From positions 1 through 38,759 of the forward strand of contig UQIG01000019.1 of assembly GCA_900541135.1 (NCBI GenBank): DNA of 38,759 bases, written 5' to 3'. The position numbers and the translations under genes are program-made. Shown here in pieces: positions 13,603-22,223 of this stretch; the stretch's first letter is position 1; every line of letters begins with the position of its first letter. Under the pieces are notes generated by a model. It had not been told where the DNA came from and made no database searches. It saw only the letters and a program-made list of their open reading frames with translations. This DNA is from an uncultured Collinsella sp. Lineage in GTDB: Bacteria > Actinomycetota > Coriobacteriia > Coriobacteriales > Coriobacteriaceae.

Positions 13603-14879
13603 TGGTCTCCTCGGTCGAAATGGTCCTTTGGGCAATCCACCACGCCACAACGCTACTCTTTGGCGTCTTTGCCTCGGCGGCGCTGTGCGGTATCGAGATC
13701 AACCGGCGTCATGCGCTTGAACTGGTGCTGGTCGGTGCCGTAACCGGATGCGCATTTGGCCTCGCCAATGCCGTCGGCGGAGAGCTTTTCGCCCGCCAGG
13801 TATATCCGCTCGTCGTGCATCTGCCGCTCATCATCTATTTGTGCGCGCGCTACCGCCTGAGCCCGCTGCTTGCCGTGCTCGGCATTACGAGTGCCTATCT
13901 GAGCTGCCAGTTCAGCAATTGGATGGGCATCGCCGCATTTGCCGCAACCGATTCTCAGATCGCGTACTATCTGGCGCGCATCGCGACCACACTCGCCGTC
14001 TTTGCCGTCCTGCTGCATTGGGCCGGCGACATCGGTCCGCGCTTGGCGATTAAAAGCACCACCGAGCTGGGCATCCTTTTAATCCTGCCGCTCGTCTATT
14101 ACGTCTTTGACTATGCCACCAACGTCTACACCACGCTGTTCCACTCGGGCTCGGTGGTGACGGTTGAGTTTTTGGCATTTGCGCTCTGTGCCTTCTATCT
14201 TATGTTTCTTGCCGTTTATCTGCGCGAATACGAAGAAAAGGAAACCGCCGAGCGAGAGCGCTGGATGCTCGAAACCCGCGACAGCGCCGCCATCAAAGAG
14301 CTCGAGGCTTGGCGTCAATCTGGGCGCGAGCTGTCGATTCTGCGCCACGACATGCGCCACTTCCTACGCGGCCTGGCCGCTTTAATTGAGGAGGGCCACA
14401 CCGACGAGGCGCTCGATCGCATCGACGAACTCTGCGAAGCCGGCGACCGCACCGCCGTACGCCGCTTCTGCGCCAACGAGACCGTAAACATCGCGCTTTC
14501 GTCATTTAACTCGGATATCAATAGAAACGGCATTACCGCCAACCTGCGCGCCGCCGTACCCGAAACCATCCACGTAGGTGACGCCGACCTGTTTAGCGTG
14601 CTCTCAAATGCCTTGGAAAACGCTATCACCGCCGCAAGCGCCGCACCCCAAGGAAAGCGATTCGTCGACTTTGACCTGCGATTAGAGGACGGCCAGCTGC
14701 TGCTGTTAGTTTCCAACACGTTTGACCGCGCGCCGCGCATGGTCGACGGCATGCCCGTGACCCGGCATGCGGGCCACGGCTTTGGCACCAGGAGCATCAA
14801 ACTTGCCGTGGAGCGCATGAACGGCAACTGCCAGTTCCGCATTAACGGCGATCGGTTTGAGCTGCGCGCTGTGATGTAG
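13602..14879 (+). CDS. AgrC/ComD-like sensor histidine kinase (GHKL)
   Basis: A 425-residue membrane kinase. About six hydrophobic segments lie in residues 1-207, followed by a coiled coil (about 207-245). The dimerisation motif SILRHDMRHFLRGL carries the likely phosphoacceptor H249. A GHKL ATPase domain follows, with an N-box NALENAITAAS and a glycine box GHGFGTRSIKL. This architecture is shared with AgrC, ComD and other peptide-sensing kinases paired with LytTR regulators. Its first codon overlaps the stop of the regulator. No propeptide or AgrB-like protease gene is adjacent, so the signal is unknown. Confidence 0.92.
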   Translation: MVSSVEMVLWAIHHATTLLFGVFASAALCGIEINRRHALELVLVGAVTGCAFGLANAVGGELFARQVYPLVVHLPLIIYLCARYRLSPLLAVLGITSAYLSCQFSNWMGIAAFAATDSQIAYYLARIATTLAVFAVLLHWAGDIGPRLAIKSTTELGILLILPLVYYVFDYATNVYTTLFHSGSVVTVEFLAFALCAFYLMFLAVYLREYEEKETAERERWMLETRDSAAIKELEAWRQSGRELSILRHDMRHFLRGLAALIEEGHTDEALDRIDELCEAGDRTAVRRFCANETVNIALSSFNSDINRNGITANLRAAVPETIHVGDADLFSVLSNALENAITAASAAPQGKRFVDFDLRLEDGQLLLLVSNTFDRAPRMVDGMPVTRHAGHGFGTRSIKLAVERMNGNCQFRINGDRFELRAVM

Positions 14880-14897
14880 GGGCTGCCGCCAGCCTCG

Positions 14898-15473
14898 CTA
14901 CAGCGGAGCGGCTGCCGGGGTCAGCTGCTTGATGTATGCCCACATGCGCTGCTTGGCGGCTTTGTCAGTGAGCGCCGCCTCAAAACCGTCGAGCGCGAGC
15001 ACGCGGCGACCCTGCACATGGGCGACCAAGCCGGGCTTGAGCATGGCGGTGTCGAAGTCATCGATCGCCACGAGCATATCGGCGTAGGTCTCGCGCATGG
15101 TATCGGCCGCGCGATCGTCCAGCAGCAAGACCGCCTCGGGGTCCAAGGCCTCGAGCGCCTCGCGGAACAGCTCGCACGGTAGGCCCTCGCCTGTCGCGAC
15201 CGCCCCGTCACCCACGCCGGCGACGCTTGCCAGCACGCAAAAATCCTCGGGCGCGTAGCCGATGGCCCCAAGCGCCTTGCGCAACGCCGCGCCATCCGGG
15301 CCGGCGGCAAGCTCGCCACCCGAACGCTCGGCCTCGTCCAAATCGCCTTTGACTAGTACGATCGGCGAGCACGCGTTGCCCGCGATACGCACGCCGCGAC
15401 CCGCGAGCGATGCGAGCTCCTGCTCGGCCGCCTGGGCGATGGCTTCTTTTTTCTGGCTTTGTGACGTGGGCAT
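14898..15473 (-). CDS. Uncharacterised protein with faint uracil-DNA-glycosylase-like features
   Basis: A 191-residue soluble protein, Ala/Asp/Glu-rich. The pattern GELAAGPDGAALRKALGAIG-YAPEDF and later LDPEAVLLLDDRAADTMR resemble the 'G..G.LL..ML..IG' and 'L.P..I..LG..A' segments of family-4 uracil-DNA glycosylases. The catalytic GEAPG and HPSP motifs and the cluster cysteines are missing, so enzymatic activity is doubtful. The ATG at 15473 is chosen over 15503 because GGAGAG lies 4 nt upstream. It converges with the kinase gene and diverges from the thioredoxin gene. Confidence 0.75.
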   Translation of the reverse strand: MPTSQSQKKEAIAQAAEQELASLAGRGVRIAGNACSPIVLVKGDLDEAERSGGELAAGPDGAALRKALGAIGYAPEDFCVLASVAGVGDGAVATGEGLPCELFREALEALDPEAVLLLDDRAADTMRETYADMLVAIDDFDTAMLKPGLVAHVQGRRVLALDGFEAALTDKAAKQRMWAYIKQLTPAAAPL

Positions 15474-15609
15474 GCGCTCTCCAATCGTTTGCGTGCCCAC
15501 CATTATATAAAAGAGCCGGCCGCGAGTGGTTGCTTTGCGGGCGGCTGGGTATAAGCACGGTCGTACTGAGTTTTACACGGCCAAGCCGCGTCGCATTATG
15601 GAGGTCACC

Positions 15610-15930
15610 ATGGCTGACATTAATCAGATTACCCCCGAGAACTTCGATTCCATCGTTAACGACAGCCTGCCCGTGCTGGTCGATTTTTGGGCACCGTGGT
15701 GCGGGCCCTGTCGATCCCTCTCGCCCATCGTTGACGAGGTTGCCGATGAGCTGGCGGGCAAGCTTGCCGTTGCCAAATGCAACGTCGACGACAACCAGGA
15801 CCTGGCCATGAAGTATGGCGTCATGAGCATCCCCACGCTGGTTGTGTTTAAGAACGGCGAGGAGATTGACCGCTCGGTTGGCGCTCTGCCCAAGGCGAGG
15901 CTGCAGGCGCTGCTGGAGAAGTATCTGTAA
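15610..15930 (+). CDS. trxA: Thioredoxin
   Basis: A 106-residue thioredoxin, a cytoplasmic dithiol reductant. The active site is VDFWAPWCGPCRSL with C31 and C34. The cis-proline segment is SIPTLVVFKNGE. Length is normal. The ATG at 15610 has a GGAGG site 7 nt upstream; an in-frame upstream extension to 15526 lacks a site. The gene is divergent from the 191-aa gene and no thioredoxin reductase is nearby. A second thioredoxin elsewhere in the genome cannot be excluded. Confidence 0.96.
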   Translation: MADINQITPENFDSIVNDSLPVLVDFWAPWCGPCRSLSPIVDEVADELAGKLAVAKCNVDDNQDLAMKYGVMSIPTLVVFKNGEEIDRSVGALPKARLQALLEKYL

Positions 15931-16052
15931 TACGCTTGTTACATGTTGCCGTCTGCCTGCCGTCCATGAGCGCTTTTGCACCGCTCGCCGGACTTCTGGA
16001 TGCACCGAGTGCAACCACGGATAGTATGGTAGTCACAAACAGCCCCCAGTGA

Positions 16053-16089
16053 ACGGGTGCGGGTCGCACAGACTCGCACCCGTTTTCTT
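16053..16089 (+). terminator. Terminator hairpin upstream of the nikR region
   Basis: AACGGGTGCG (16053-16062) pairs with CGCACCCGTT (16076-16085), followed by TTCTT. It lies 120 nt after the thioredoxin stop and insulates the nikR-hyp genes. Confidence 0.75.
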
Positions 16090-16161
16090 ATGCAGCTGCG
16101 CACAGAGCGGGCGTAGTAAAATCTGAACCACTGAACTGCCCCATACAAAAGGAGATTTTCC

Positions 16162-16410
16162 ATGCATGACGTCGGAATGAACATGAGCCAGCTTGCCATG
16201 AGCGTCAAGCAGGTCGACGACACCATCGAGCTCGCTCACGAGTGGAGCCATCAGCTGCTGCATGCGACCGAGAATTTTGACATGGAGCGCATCGGCGCCA
16301 AGCTCGAGGCCGCCATGGCCGCGCTCCACGAGGCGCATGACGCGCTCGAGGGCTACGAGGAAGCCATCGAGGCCGACCACAACTCCGTCGGCTCCGTGAA
16401 GCTGGTGTAA
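16162..16410 (+). CDS. 82-aa helical protein upstream of nikR
   Basis: The protein is not assigned to a family. It is predicted to be mostly helical, with Met/His-rich stretches (MHDVGMNMSQLAM; HEWSHQLLHA; ALHEAHDALEGYEEAIEADH) and no membrane segment. An AAGGAG site precedes the ATG. The nikR GTG follows after 1 nt, so the two are translationally coupled. The abundance of His and Met beside a nickel regulator suggests metal binding or partner function with NikR or the Hyp proteins, but that is inference. It is not HypA: the CXXC zinc motif and the N-terminal MHE nickel motif are absent. Confidence 0.8.
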   Translation: MHDVGMNMSQLAMSVKQVDDTIELAHEWSHQLLHATENFDMERIGAKLEAAMAALHEAHDALEGYEEAIEADHNSVGSVKLV

Positions 16411-16411
16411 G

Positions 16412-16924
16412 GTGGCCGAACACGAGCACAGCTGCGGGTACGAGCACGAGCATCCGCACGGGGCGGATGGTGACGCGGGCTGCCACTGTAGTGGTTCCGG
16501 CTCCGAGCTGGTCCGTTTTTCGGTTACCGCACCCGACGACCTGCTGCGCCGTTTTGACGAGCAGATCGCACGCCGCGGCGACGTGGCCAACCGATCCGAG
16601 GCCGTGCGCGACCTGATTCGCGCCTCGATCGCCAAGGAGCAGATGCGCACGCCCGATGAGCACGTTATCGGGTCGCTCACCATGATCTACGACCATCACA
16701 CCGGCGATCTGACGCGCCGCCTGGACGAGGTGCAGCACGACTACACCGACGAGATCGTATCGACGATGCACGTGCATTTGGATCACCACAACTGCTTGGA
16801 GATTCTGGCACTCAAGGGTCGCGGCGAGCGCGTCTACGAACTAGCCGACCGCCTGCTGGGCCTGCGCGGCGTTAAGCACGGCGAGCTCACGTGCGCCGCC
16901 ACCAAGCAGAGCCTGGGGCTGTAA
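16412..16924 (+). CDS. nikR: NikR nickel-responsive regulator with His/Cys-rich N-terminal extension
   Basis: A 170-residue regulator. The ribbon-helix-helix domain (about 34-75: LVRFSVTAPDDLLRRFDEQI, NRSEAVRDLIRAS) is followed by an ACT-like nickel-binding domain. The high-affinity nickel ligands of E. coli NikR (H76, H87, H89, C95) correspond to H109, H120, H122 and C128 here (STMHVHLDHHNCLE). Residues 1-30 are an unusual addition with six His and three Cys (HEHSCGYEHEHPHG..CHC). GTG at 16412 is the only plausible start and lies 1 nt past the previous stop. It probably senses nickel for the hydrogenase-maturation genes downstream. No canonical GTATGA-N16-TCATAC operator was found. Confidence 0.92.
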   Translation: MAEHEHSCGYEHEHPHGADGDAGCHCSGSGSELVRFSVTAPDDLLRRFDEQIARRGDVANRSEAVRDLIRASIAKEQMRTPDEHVIGSLTMIYDHHTGDLTRRLDEVQHDYTDEIVSTMHVHLDHHNCLEILALKGRGERVYELADRLLGLRGVKHGELTCAATKQSLGL

Positions 16925-16942
16925 CGGGATTTCCCGCAGCGC

Positions 16943-16978
16943 ACCTGCCAAATAGGGACAGGTTTGTTTTGGCAGGTT
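16943..16978. repeat. GGGACAGGT palindrome, first of a pair before hypF
   Basis: ACCTGCCAAA (16943-16952) pairs with TTTGGCAGGT (16969-16978) around a GGGACAGGTTT core. It lies between nikR and hypF next to a second, inverted unit at 16989-17023. Confidence 0.75.
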
Positions 16979-16988
16979 TAGAAGTTTT

Positions 16989-17023
16989 ACCTACCAAAAT
17001 AAACCTGTCCCTTTTTGGTCGGT
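16989..17023. repeat. CCTGTCCC palindrome, second of a pair before hypF
   Basis: ACCTACCAAA pairs with TTTTTGGTCGGT (one mismatch) around AAACCTGTCCC. The core is inverted relative to the neighbour at 16943-16978, so the two units can also pair with each other over their length. Confidence 0.75.
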
Positions 17024-17041
17024 TTTGATGAGGGGTGTCGC

Positions 17042-19513
17042 ATGCGGCATGTGCATATTCATGTGACGGGCATTGTGCAGGGCGTTGGCATGCGACCGTT
17101 TGTGTATCGCGAGGCCATGGCACATGGCATTTGTGGATGGGTGCTCAATGCGGGCGACGGCGTGCATATCGAGGCGCACGCTCCGGCCGATGCGCTCGAT
17201 GCTTTTGTTGCCGCGCTTTCTGAGCATGCGCCTGCGGCAGCCCGCGTAGAGCATGTCGAGGTTGTGGACTTGGCAGCCAACGGTTGGGATGCCGCCAACG
17301 AACAGGGTTTTCGCATCGTAGCATCGCAGGACCAGACCGCGCACACGACGCTCGTCTCGCCCGATATCGCCACCTGCAACGATTGCTTGCGCGAATTGTT
17401 CGATCCCGCCGACCGACGCTATCACTACCCCTTTATCAACTGCACTAACTGCGGGCCACGCTTTACCATCATCCGATCGTTGCCTTATGACCGAGCGGCC
17501 ACGTCGATGGATTGTTTTTCCATGTGTCCCAGGTGTGCCGCGGAGTATGCCGACCCACTCGACCGGCGTTTTCACGCGCAACCCGATGCCTGCTTTGATT
17601 GCGGGCCGCATATTACGTGGCGCGAAGCGGACGTGGGCGATGGGCCGGGCGAAGCCGCCGCGTCGCTGGCCGTCGGCACCACACGCGAGGCCAGCGACGC
17701 CATTATCGACCGCTGTGTTGAGCTGCTGGCCAGCGGTGGCATCGTCGCCATCAAGGGCCTGGGCGGATTCCACTTAGCATGCGACGCCTCCAACGAGCAG
17801 GCGGTGGCCGAGCTGCGCCGTCGCAAACGCCGCAGCAACAAACCGCTTGCCGTCATGGTGCGCAGTCTTGCCGATGCCGGGCGCCTGTGTCATATCGACG
17901 ATGCTGAACGCGATCTGCTCGCCGGCAGCATCCGCCCCATTGTGCTGCTGCGCCGGCGCACTGTTGGCGAGGGCAACGGCGGTTCCCCCGACGCCCTCGC
18001 GCTCGCGCCGTCCGTCACGCGCGACCTTCCTGAGCTCGGCGTCATGCCCCCCTATACGCCGCTTCAACATCTGTTGCTTGCCGCGGCAGAAGCCTGCGGT
18101 ATGCACGCGCTCGTCATGACCAGCGGAAACCTGAGCGAAGAACCCATCGAGACCGACGACGACCTCGCCTGGGAACACCTCGTTGCCGCCGGCATCGCCG
18201 ACGCGCTGCTCGGTAACGACCGCGCGATTCTCTCGCGCTATGACGATTCCGTGGTGCGCGTGGTTGACGGCACCGTTATGCCCGTGCGCCGCGCTCGCGG
18301 ATATGCACCCCAGCCGCTGCCGTTGCCGGCGCTCGACCGCGCTCCGTCCTGCGTGCTTGCCTGCGGGCCACAACAAAAGGCCACGATTGCGCTCACGCGT
18401 GAAGGGACGAACGGCGAGGCGACCTGTTTTGTGTCGCAGCATATCGGCGATGTTGAAAACGGCGGGACCTTCGATGCCTGGAACGCCGCGCGCACGCGCT
18501 TGGAAGATCTCTTTGACTTGGCGCCCGCCGCCTTGGCCTGCGATGTACACCCCAGTTATCTATCGGGCCAGTGGGCGCGCGAGCAGGCGCGAAAATGCAA
18601 TCTGCCGCTCGTCGAGGTGCAGCACCATCATGCGCATATCGCGAGCGTAATGGCCGAGGCCATCGCCGCGGGCCAGCTTACAACCGACGCGCGCGTCCTT
18701 GGCATCGCCTTTGACGGCACCGGCGCCGGCACCGATGGGACCATTTGGGGCGGCGAGTTTCTTGTTGCCAGCCTTGGCTGCTTTGAGCGCGCCGCGCATT
18801 TGCGCACCTGGGCGCTCCCCGGCGGGGCGGCCTCCGTGCGCGACGCCCGCCGCAACGCCTTTGCCCTGCTCAGTGAGCTCGGCCTGCTCGAGCACCCAGG
18901 CGCCGCTCGGCTTTTGGACAGCCTCGACGAGCAAACGCGCAGCGTGACAGCCACCATGATCGAGCGCGGCATCAACAGCCCGCGTACCAGCAGCATGGGG
19001 CGTCTCTTTGATGCCGCGGCAGCAATTCTAGGCATCTGCGACAAGGCGACCTACGAGGGCGAACCCGCCATCGAGCTTGAGGCTGCCGCCTGGCGCGCGC
19101 TCGACAACGAAATCGCCCATTTTCCCGACGACAACGCCGGCTATTTCGCATCTGGCCCATCGTGGCTGGACGGCCCCTATGTTCTGGACCAGAAAGCACT
19201 CTTTGAGGCACTTTTGGGAGGAATTGAAGCCGGAGCGCCCGCCGACAGGCTCGCACTCGACTTCCATGTCGCCGTCGCGCGCTCTTCGGCACGAATCGCA
19301 CGCGAAATCTGCGCGCGCGAAGGCATCGATACCGTCGCACTCTCGGGCGGCGTGTTCATGAACCGACTTTTGCTTCAGCTCCTCACCCGCAAGCTTAAAG
19401 ACGCAGGCCTTACGGTCTTGATTCCCCAAACCGTGCCCGTTAACGACGGCTGCATCGCCTACGGTCAGGCAGCAGTCGCACGCACTCGCCTCGCACAGGT
19501 CGCGCCACAATAG
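17042..19513 (+). CDS. hypF: HypF, carbamoyltransferase for [NiFe]-hydrogenase cyanide ligands
   Basis: An 823-residue four-domain enzyme that makes carbamoyl-AMP from carbamoyl phosphate and ATP and hands the carbamoyl group to the HypE C-terminal Cys. The acylphosphatase domain (1-90) has GIVQGVGMRPFVYREA. Two zinc fingers follow: CNDC...CTNCGPRF and CPRC...CFDCGPH (about 110-185). A YrdC-like domain (about 205-390) contains KRRSNKPLAVMVRS. The Kae1-like C-terminal domain carries the metal site HHHAHIASVMAE and DGTGAGTDGTIWGGEFL. The ATG at 17042 has a GAGGGG site and aligns with known HypF starts. hypC follows after 131 nt. Confidence 0.97.
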   Translation: MRHVHIHVTGIVQGVGMRPFVYREAMAHGICGWVLNAGDGVHIEAHAPADALDAFVAALSEHAPAAARVEHVEVVDLAANGWDAANEQGFRIVASQDQTAHTTLVSPDIATCNDCLRELFDPADRRYHYPFINCTNCGPRFTIIRSLPYDRAATSMDCFSMCPRCAAEYADPLDRRFHAQPDACFDCGPHITWREADVGDGPGEAAASLAVGTTREASDAIIDRCVELLASGGIVAIKGLGGFHLACDASNEQAVAELRRRKRRSNKPLAVMVRSLADAGRLCHIDDAERDLLAGSIRPIVLLRRRTVGEGNGGSPDALALAPSVTRDLPELGVMPPYTPLQHLLLAAAEACGMHALVMTSGNLSEEPIETDDDLAWEHLVAAGIADALLGNDRAILSRYDDSVVRVVDGTVMPVRRARGYAPQPLPLPALDRAPSCVLACGPQQKATIALTREGTNGEATCFVSQHIGDVENGGTFDAWNAARTRLEDLFDLAPAALACDVHPSYLSGQWAREQARKCNLPLVEVQHHHAHIASVMAEAIAAGQLTTDARVLGIAFDGTGAGTDGTIWGGEFLVASLGCFERAAHLRTWALPGGAASVRDARRNAFALLSELGLLEHPGAARLLDSLDEQTRSVTATMIERGINSPRTSSMGRLFDAAAAILGICDKATYEGEPAIELEAAAWRALDNEIAHFPDDNAGYFASGPSWLDGPYVLDQKALFEALLGGIEAGAPADRLALDFHVAVARSSARIAREICAREGIDTVALSGGVFMNRLLLQLLTRKLKDAGLTVLIPQTVPVNDGCIAYGQAAVARTRLAQVAPQ

Positions 19514-19644
19514 GCTGTTCGGCCAGCCCGCAAGCCGCCGTCTCACAGGTGTAGCGCGTTTGCCCGCAGCGCCCGCGAGCGCTACCATCAACTGATGGAT
19601 TATTGAGCGCCCGTCCAGCGCAAAGCGTATAAAAGGGGAACAAT

Positions 19645-19905
19645 ATGTGCCTTGCCGTTCCCGGTAAAGTAGTCAAACGCGACGACGACCTCAAGGCCAC
19701 CGTCGACATGATGGGCATCGAGCGCCCCGTGTCGCTGCGACTCGTGCCGACGGCGCAGGTTGGCGACTATATTCTCGTACACGCCGGCTTTGGCATCCAG
19801 ATTGTCGACGAGCAGGAAGCACAGGAAACGCTCGAGCTTGTTAATGCCATGTCCGAGCTGGTCGAAGAAGACCAGCTGACCACCAACCCGGCGGAGGCTT
19901 ACTAG
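19645..19905 (+). CDS. hypC: HypC, hydrogenase maturation chaperone
   Basis: An 86-residue HypC/HupF family protein that carries the Fe(CN)2CO unit with HypD and docks on the hydrogenase large subunit. The signature MCLAVPGKVV with essential Cys2 is present at the N-terminus. The beta-barrel segment GDYILVHAGFGIQIVDEQEA follows. RBS is AAAAGGGG. Its TAG shares a G with the GTG start of hypD. Confidence 0.97.
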   Translation: MCLAVPGKVVKRDDDLKATVDMMGIERPVSLRLVPTAQVGDYILVHAGFGIQIVDEQEAQETLELVNAMSELVEEDQLTTNPAEAY

Positions 19906-21017
19906 TGGCGCCCGAGCAGCCGGCGCGCTCCGGTATCGATTTCTCGGCATTCCGCGATCCCAAGCTGGCTCGCGAGCTCATCGAGCGCATTCATGAGCTT
20001 GTCGGCGACCGCGCCATCAACCTTATGGAAGTCTGCGGCACGCATACCGTGAGCATCGGGCGTTATGGCTTTCGCTCCATTATGCCGGCCGGGCTCAAGC
20101 TGCTGAGCGGCCCAGGCTGCCCCGTCTGCGTCACCGCCAACCGCGACATCGACCACGCGATCGCGCTCGCCAACATAGACCGCGCCATCATCACCACCTT
20201 TGGCGACATGATGCGCGTGCCCGGATCGTCCACCTCACTCGCTGCGCAAAAGGCGGCAGGGCGCGATATTCGCATCGTCTATTCCCCGCTCGACGCGCTC
20301 GACATTGCCAAGCAAAACCCCGATCGCCCGGTCATTTTTATGGGCGTGGGCTTTGAGACTACGACGCCCACCATCGCCGCCGCCATCTTGGAGGCCGATG
20401 CACGCGGACTCCAGAACTTCTCGGTCTACTGCGCCCACAAGACCACGCCGCCGGCGCTGCGCGCCATCGCCAACGATCCCGAGACCACTATCGACGGCTT
20501 TATCCTGCCGGGCCACGTCGCCACCATCACGGGCTTGGCGCCCTTTAGCTTTTTGGTCGATGAGTTCGATACCCCGGGTGTGGTCACGGGATTTGAACCG
20601 GTCGATATCCTGCAAGGCATCTGCATGCTGGTCCAGATGGTTGTCGAGGACAGGCCCGCGATCGACAACGCCTACCGCCGTGGCGTCAACGCAGACGGCA
20701 ACCCTGTGGCGCGCCAGCTGGTCGAGCAGGTGTTTGAGCCGTGCGACACCACGTGGCGCGGGCTGGGGCCGATTGCCAACTCGGGCCTTTCCATCCGCCC
20801 CGAGTTCTCGCGCTTTGATGCCCGTGCCCGCTTTGACGTGCCCGTCGAGAAGACGGTCGAGCTGCGTGGGTGCCGCTGCGGCAACGTGCTGCGCGGGGCC
20901 ATTACGCCGAGCAGCTGCCCGCTCTTTGGCCGCACCTGCACGCCCGAGCACCCCGTCGGCCCGTGCATGGTGAGCTCCGAGGGCAGCTGCGCGGCGTACT
21001 ACCGCTACCGCGACTAG
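19905..21017 (+). CDS. hypD: HypD, hydrogenase maturation scaffold
   Basis: A 370-residue [4Fe-4S] protein that assembles the Fe(CN)2CO group with HypC. The conserved motifs MEVCGTHT, LLSGPGCPVCVT, TTFGDMMRVPGS, FMGVGFETTTP and the Cys-rich C-terminus (GCRCGNVLRG ... CPLFGRTCTPEHPVGPCMVS) with cluster cysteines are all seen. The start is GTG within TAGTG, overlapping the hypC stop by 1 nt. Length is normal. Confidence 0.97.
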   Translation: MAPEQPARSGIDFSAFRDPKLARELIERIHELVGDRAINLMEVCGTHTVSIGRYGFRSIMPAGLKLLSGPGCPVCVTANRDIDHAIALANIDRAIITTFGDMMRVPGSSTSLAAQKAAGRDIRIVYSPLDALDIAKQNPDRPVIFMGVGFETTTPTIAAAILEADARGLQNFSVYCAHKTTPPALRAIANDPETTIDGFILPGHVATITGLAPFSFLVDEFDTPGVVTGFEPVDILQGICMLVQMVVEDRPAIDNAYRRGVNADGNPVARQLVEQVFEPCDTTWRGLGPIANSGLSIRPEFSRFDARARFDVPVEKTVELRGCRCGNVLRGAITPSSCPLFGRTCTPEHPVGPCMVSSEGSCAAYYRYRD

Positions 21018-21065
21018 TCCGGACGCACCCGCACACCGGCACCACCCACGATTGGAGTTTTGGAT

Positions 21066-22100
21066 ATGTCCCATAGCATCACCGATAGCACCGTCCTGTT
21101 GGGCCACGGCTCTGGCGGTCAGATGATGAAACGCATCATCGATGAGGTCTTTTTGGATGCCTTTGGGTCGCCCGAGCTGCTCGAAGGCAACGACGCCGGC
21201 GTCGCCGCGCTGCCCGCGAGCGGGCGCATCGCCATGTCGACCGACAGCTTTGTAGTCTCGCCGCAGTTCTTCCCCGGTGGCAACATCGGCCGCCTCGCCG
21301 TGTGCGGAACCGTCAACGATGTCGCGACCTCGGGCGCCAACGTGCGCTACCTATCGTGCGGCTTTATCCTCGAAGAGGGCTATCCCATGGATAAGCTCCG
21401 CCAGATCGTGCAGACGATGGCCGAAACGGCGCATGAGGCGGGCGTGTCCATAATCACGGGCGACACCAAAGTGGTCGAGCGCGGCGGGGCCGACGGCGTC
21501 TACATCAATACCGCCGGCGTGGGCGAGGTTCCCACGGGCGTGGCGCTCAGCGGCGCCAACTGCCGCCCCGGCGACGTTATCCTGGTGTCAGGCACACTGG
21601 GCGACCACGGGATTGCCATCATGAGCCAACGCGAGGGCCTGGCGTTTTCGAGCACGATCGAAAGCGATGCCGCGCCGCTCAACCACCTGATTGCCGACGT
21701 TTTGGCCGCAGCGCCCGGCACGCGTTGCTTTCGCGACCCCACGCGCGGTGGCCTGGCGTCCACACTCAACGAGTTTGCCCAGGCCAGCGGTGTTGCCATG
21801 GAGGTCGACGAAGATTCCGTGCCCGTGTGTCCCGGCGTGCAGGCCGCCTGCGAAATGCTCGGCTACGATGTGCTGCAGGTGGCAAACGAGGGCAAGATGG
21901 TTGCCGTCGTGCCGGCCGAGCAAGCCGATGCCGCGCTAGCCGCCATGCGCGCCGCCCGCTACGGCGAGAATGCCGCCATCATCGGTCGCGTGCTGCCACT
22001 TGCCGAGGGTGCCCGTCCCACCGTGCGCGTGCGCACCGGCTGGGGCTCGACCCGCATTCTCGACATGCTCGTGGGAGAGCAGCTGCCGAGAATTTGCTAG
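21066..22100 (+). CDS. hypE: HypE, carbamoyl dehydratase making the cyanide ligand
   Basis: A 344-residue PurM/ThiL-like enzyme that dehydrates the thiocarboxamide on its C-terminal cysteine to a thiocyanate. The N-terminal motifs LLGHGSGGQMMKRII, STDSFVVSPQFFPGGNIG and GTVNDVATSGA fit the family. The C-terminus ends in LPRIC, with the carbamoylated Cys last. ATG at 21066 with GGAG 8 nt upstream is preferred to TTG at 21060. It is the last hyp gene here; no hypA, hypB or hydrogenase subunit follows. Confidence 0.97.
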   Translation: MSHSITDSTVLLGHGSGGQMMKRIIDEVFLDAFGSPELLEGNDAGVAALPASGRIAMSTDSFVVSPQFFPGGNIGRLAVCGTVNDVATSGANVRYLSCGFILEEGYPMDKLRQIVQTMAETAHEAGVSIITGDTKVVERGGADGVYINTAGVGEVPTGVALSGANCRPGDVILVSGTLGDHGIAIMSQREGLAFSSTIESDAAPLNHLIADVLAAAPGTRCFRDPTRGGLASTLNEFAQASGVAMEVDEDSVPVCPGVQAACEMLGYDVLQVANEGKMVAVVPAEQADAALAAMRAARYGENAAIIGRVLPLAEGARPTVRVRTGWGSTRILDMLVGEQLPRIC

Positions 22101-22223
22101 GGCGGAATCGCATGATTGGCGCGATGTCACCTGATATCCCTGGAGATGTTCAGATTCCAAGCACGCCCAACGCATAAGCCCAGTATTATGAGGTGCGTTT
22201 TAAACCCAACGACGGGAGCTTTC

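Noticed and set aside
16162..16410. HypA, because of its position in front of nikR and the hyp genes
   Set aside because: It lacks the N-terminal MHE nickel motif and the two CXXC zinc motifs of HypA.
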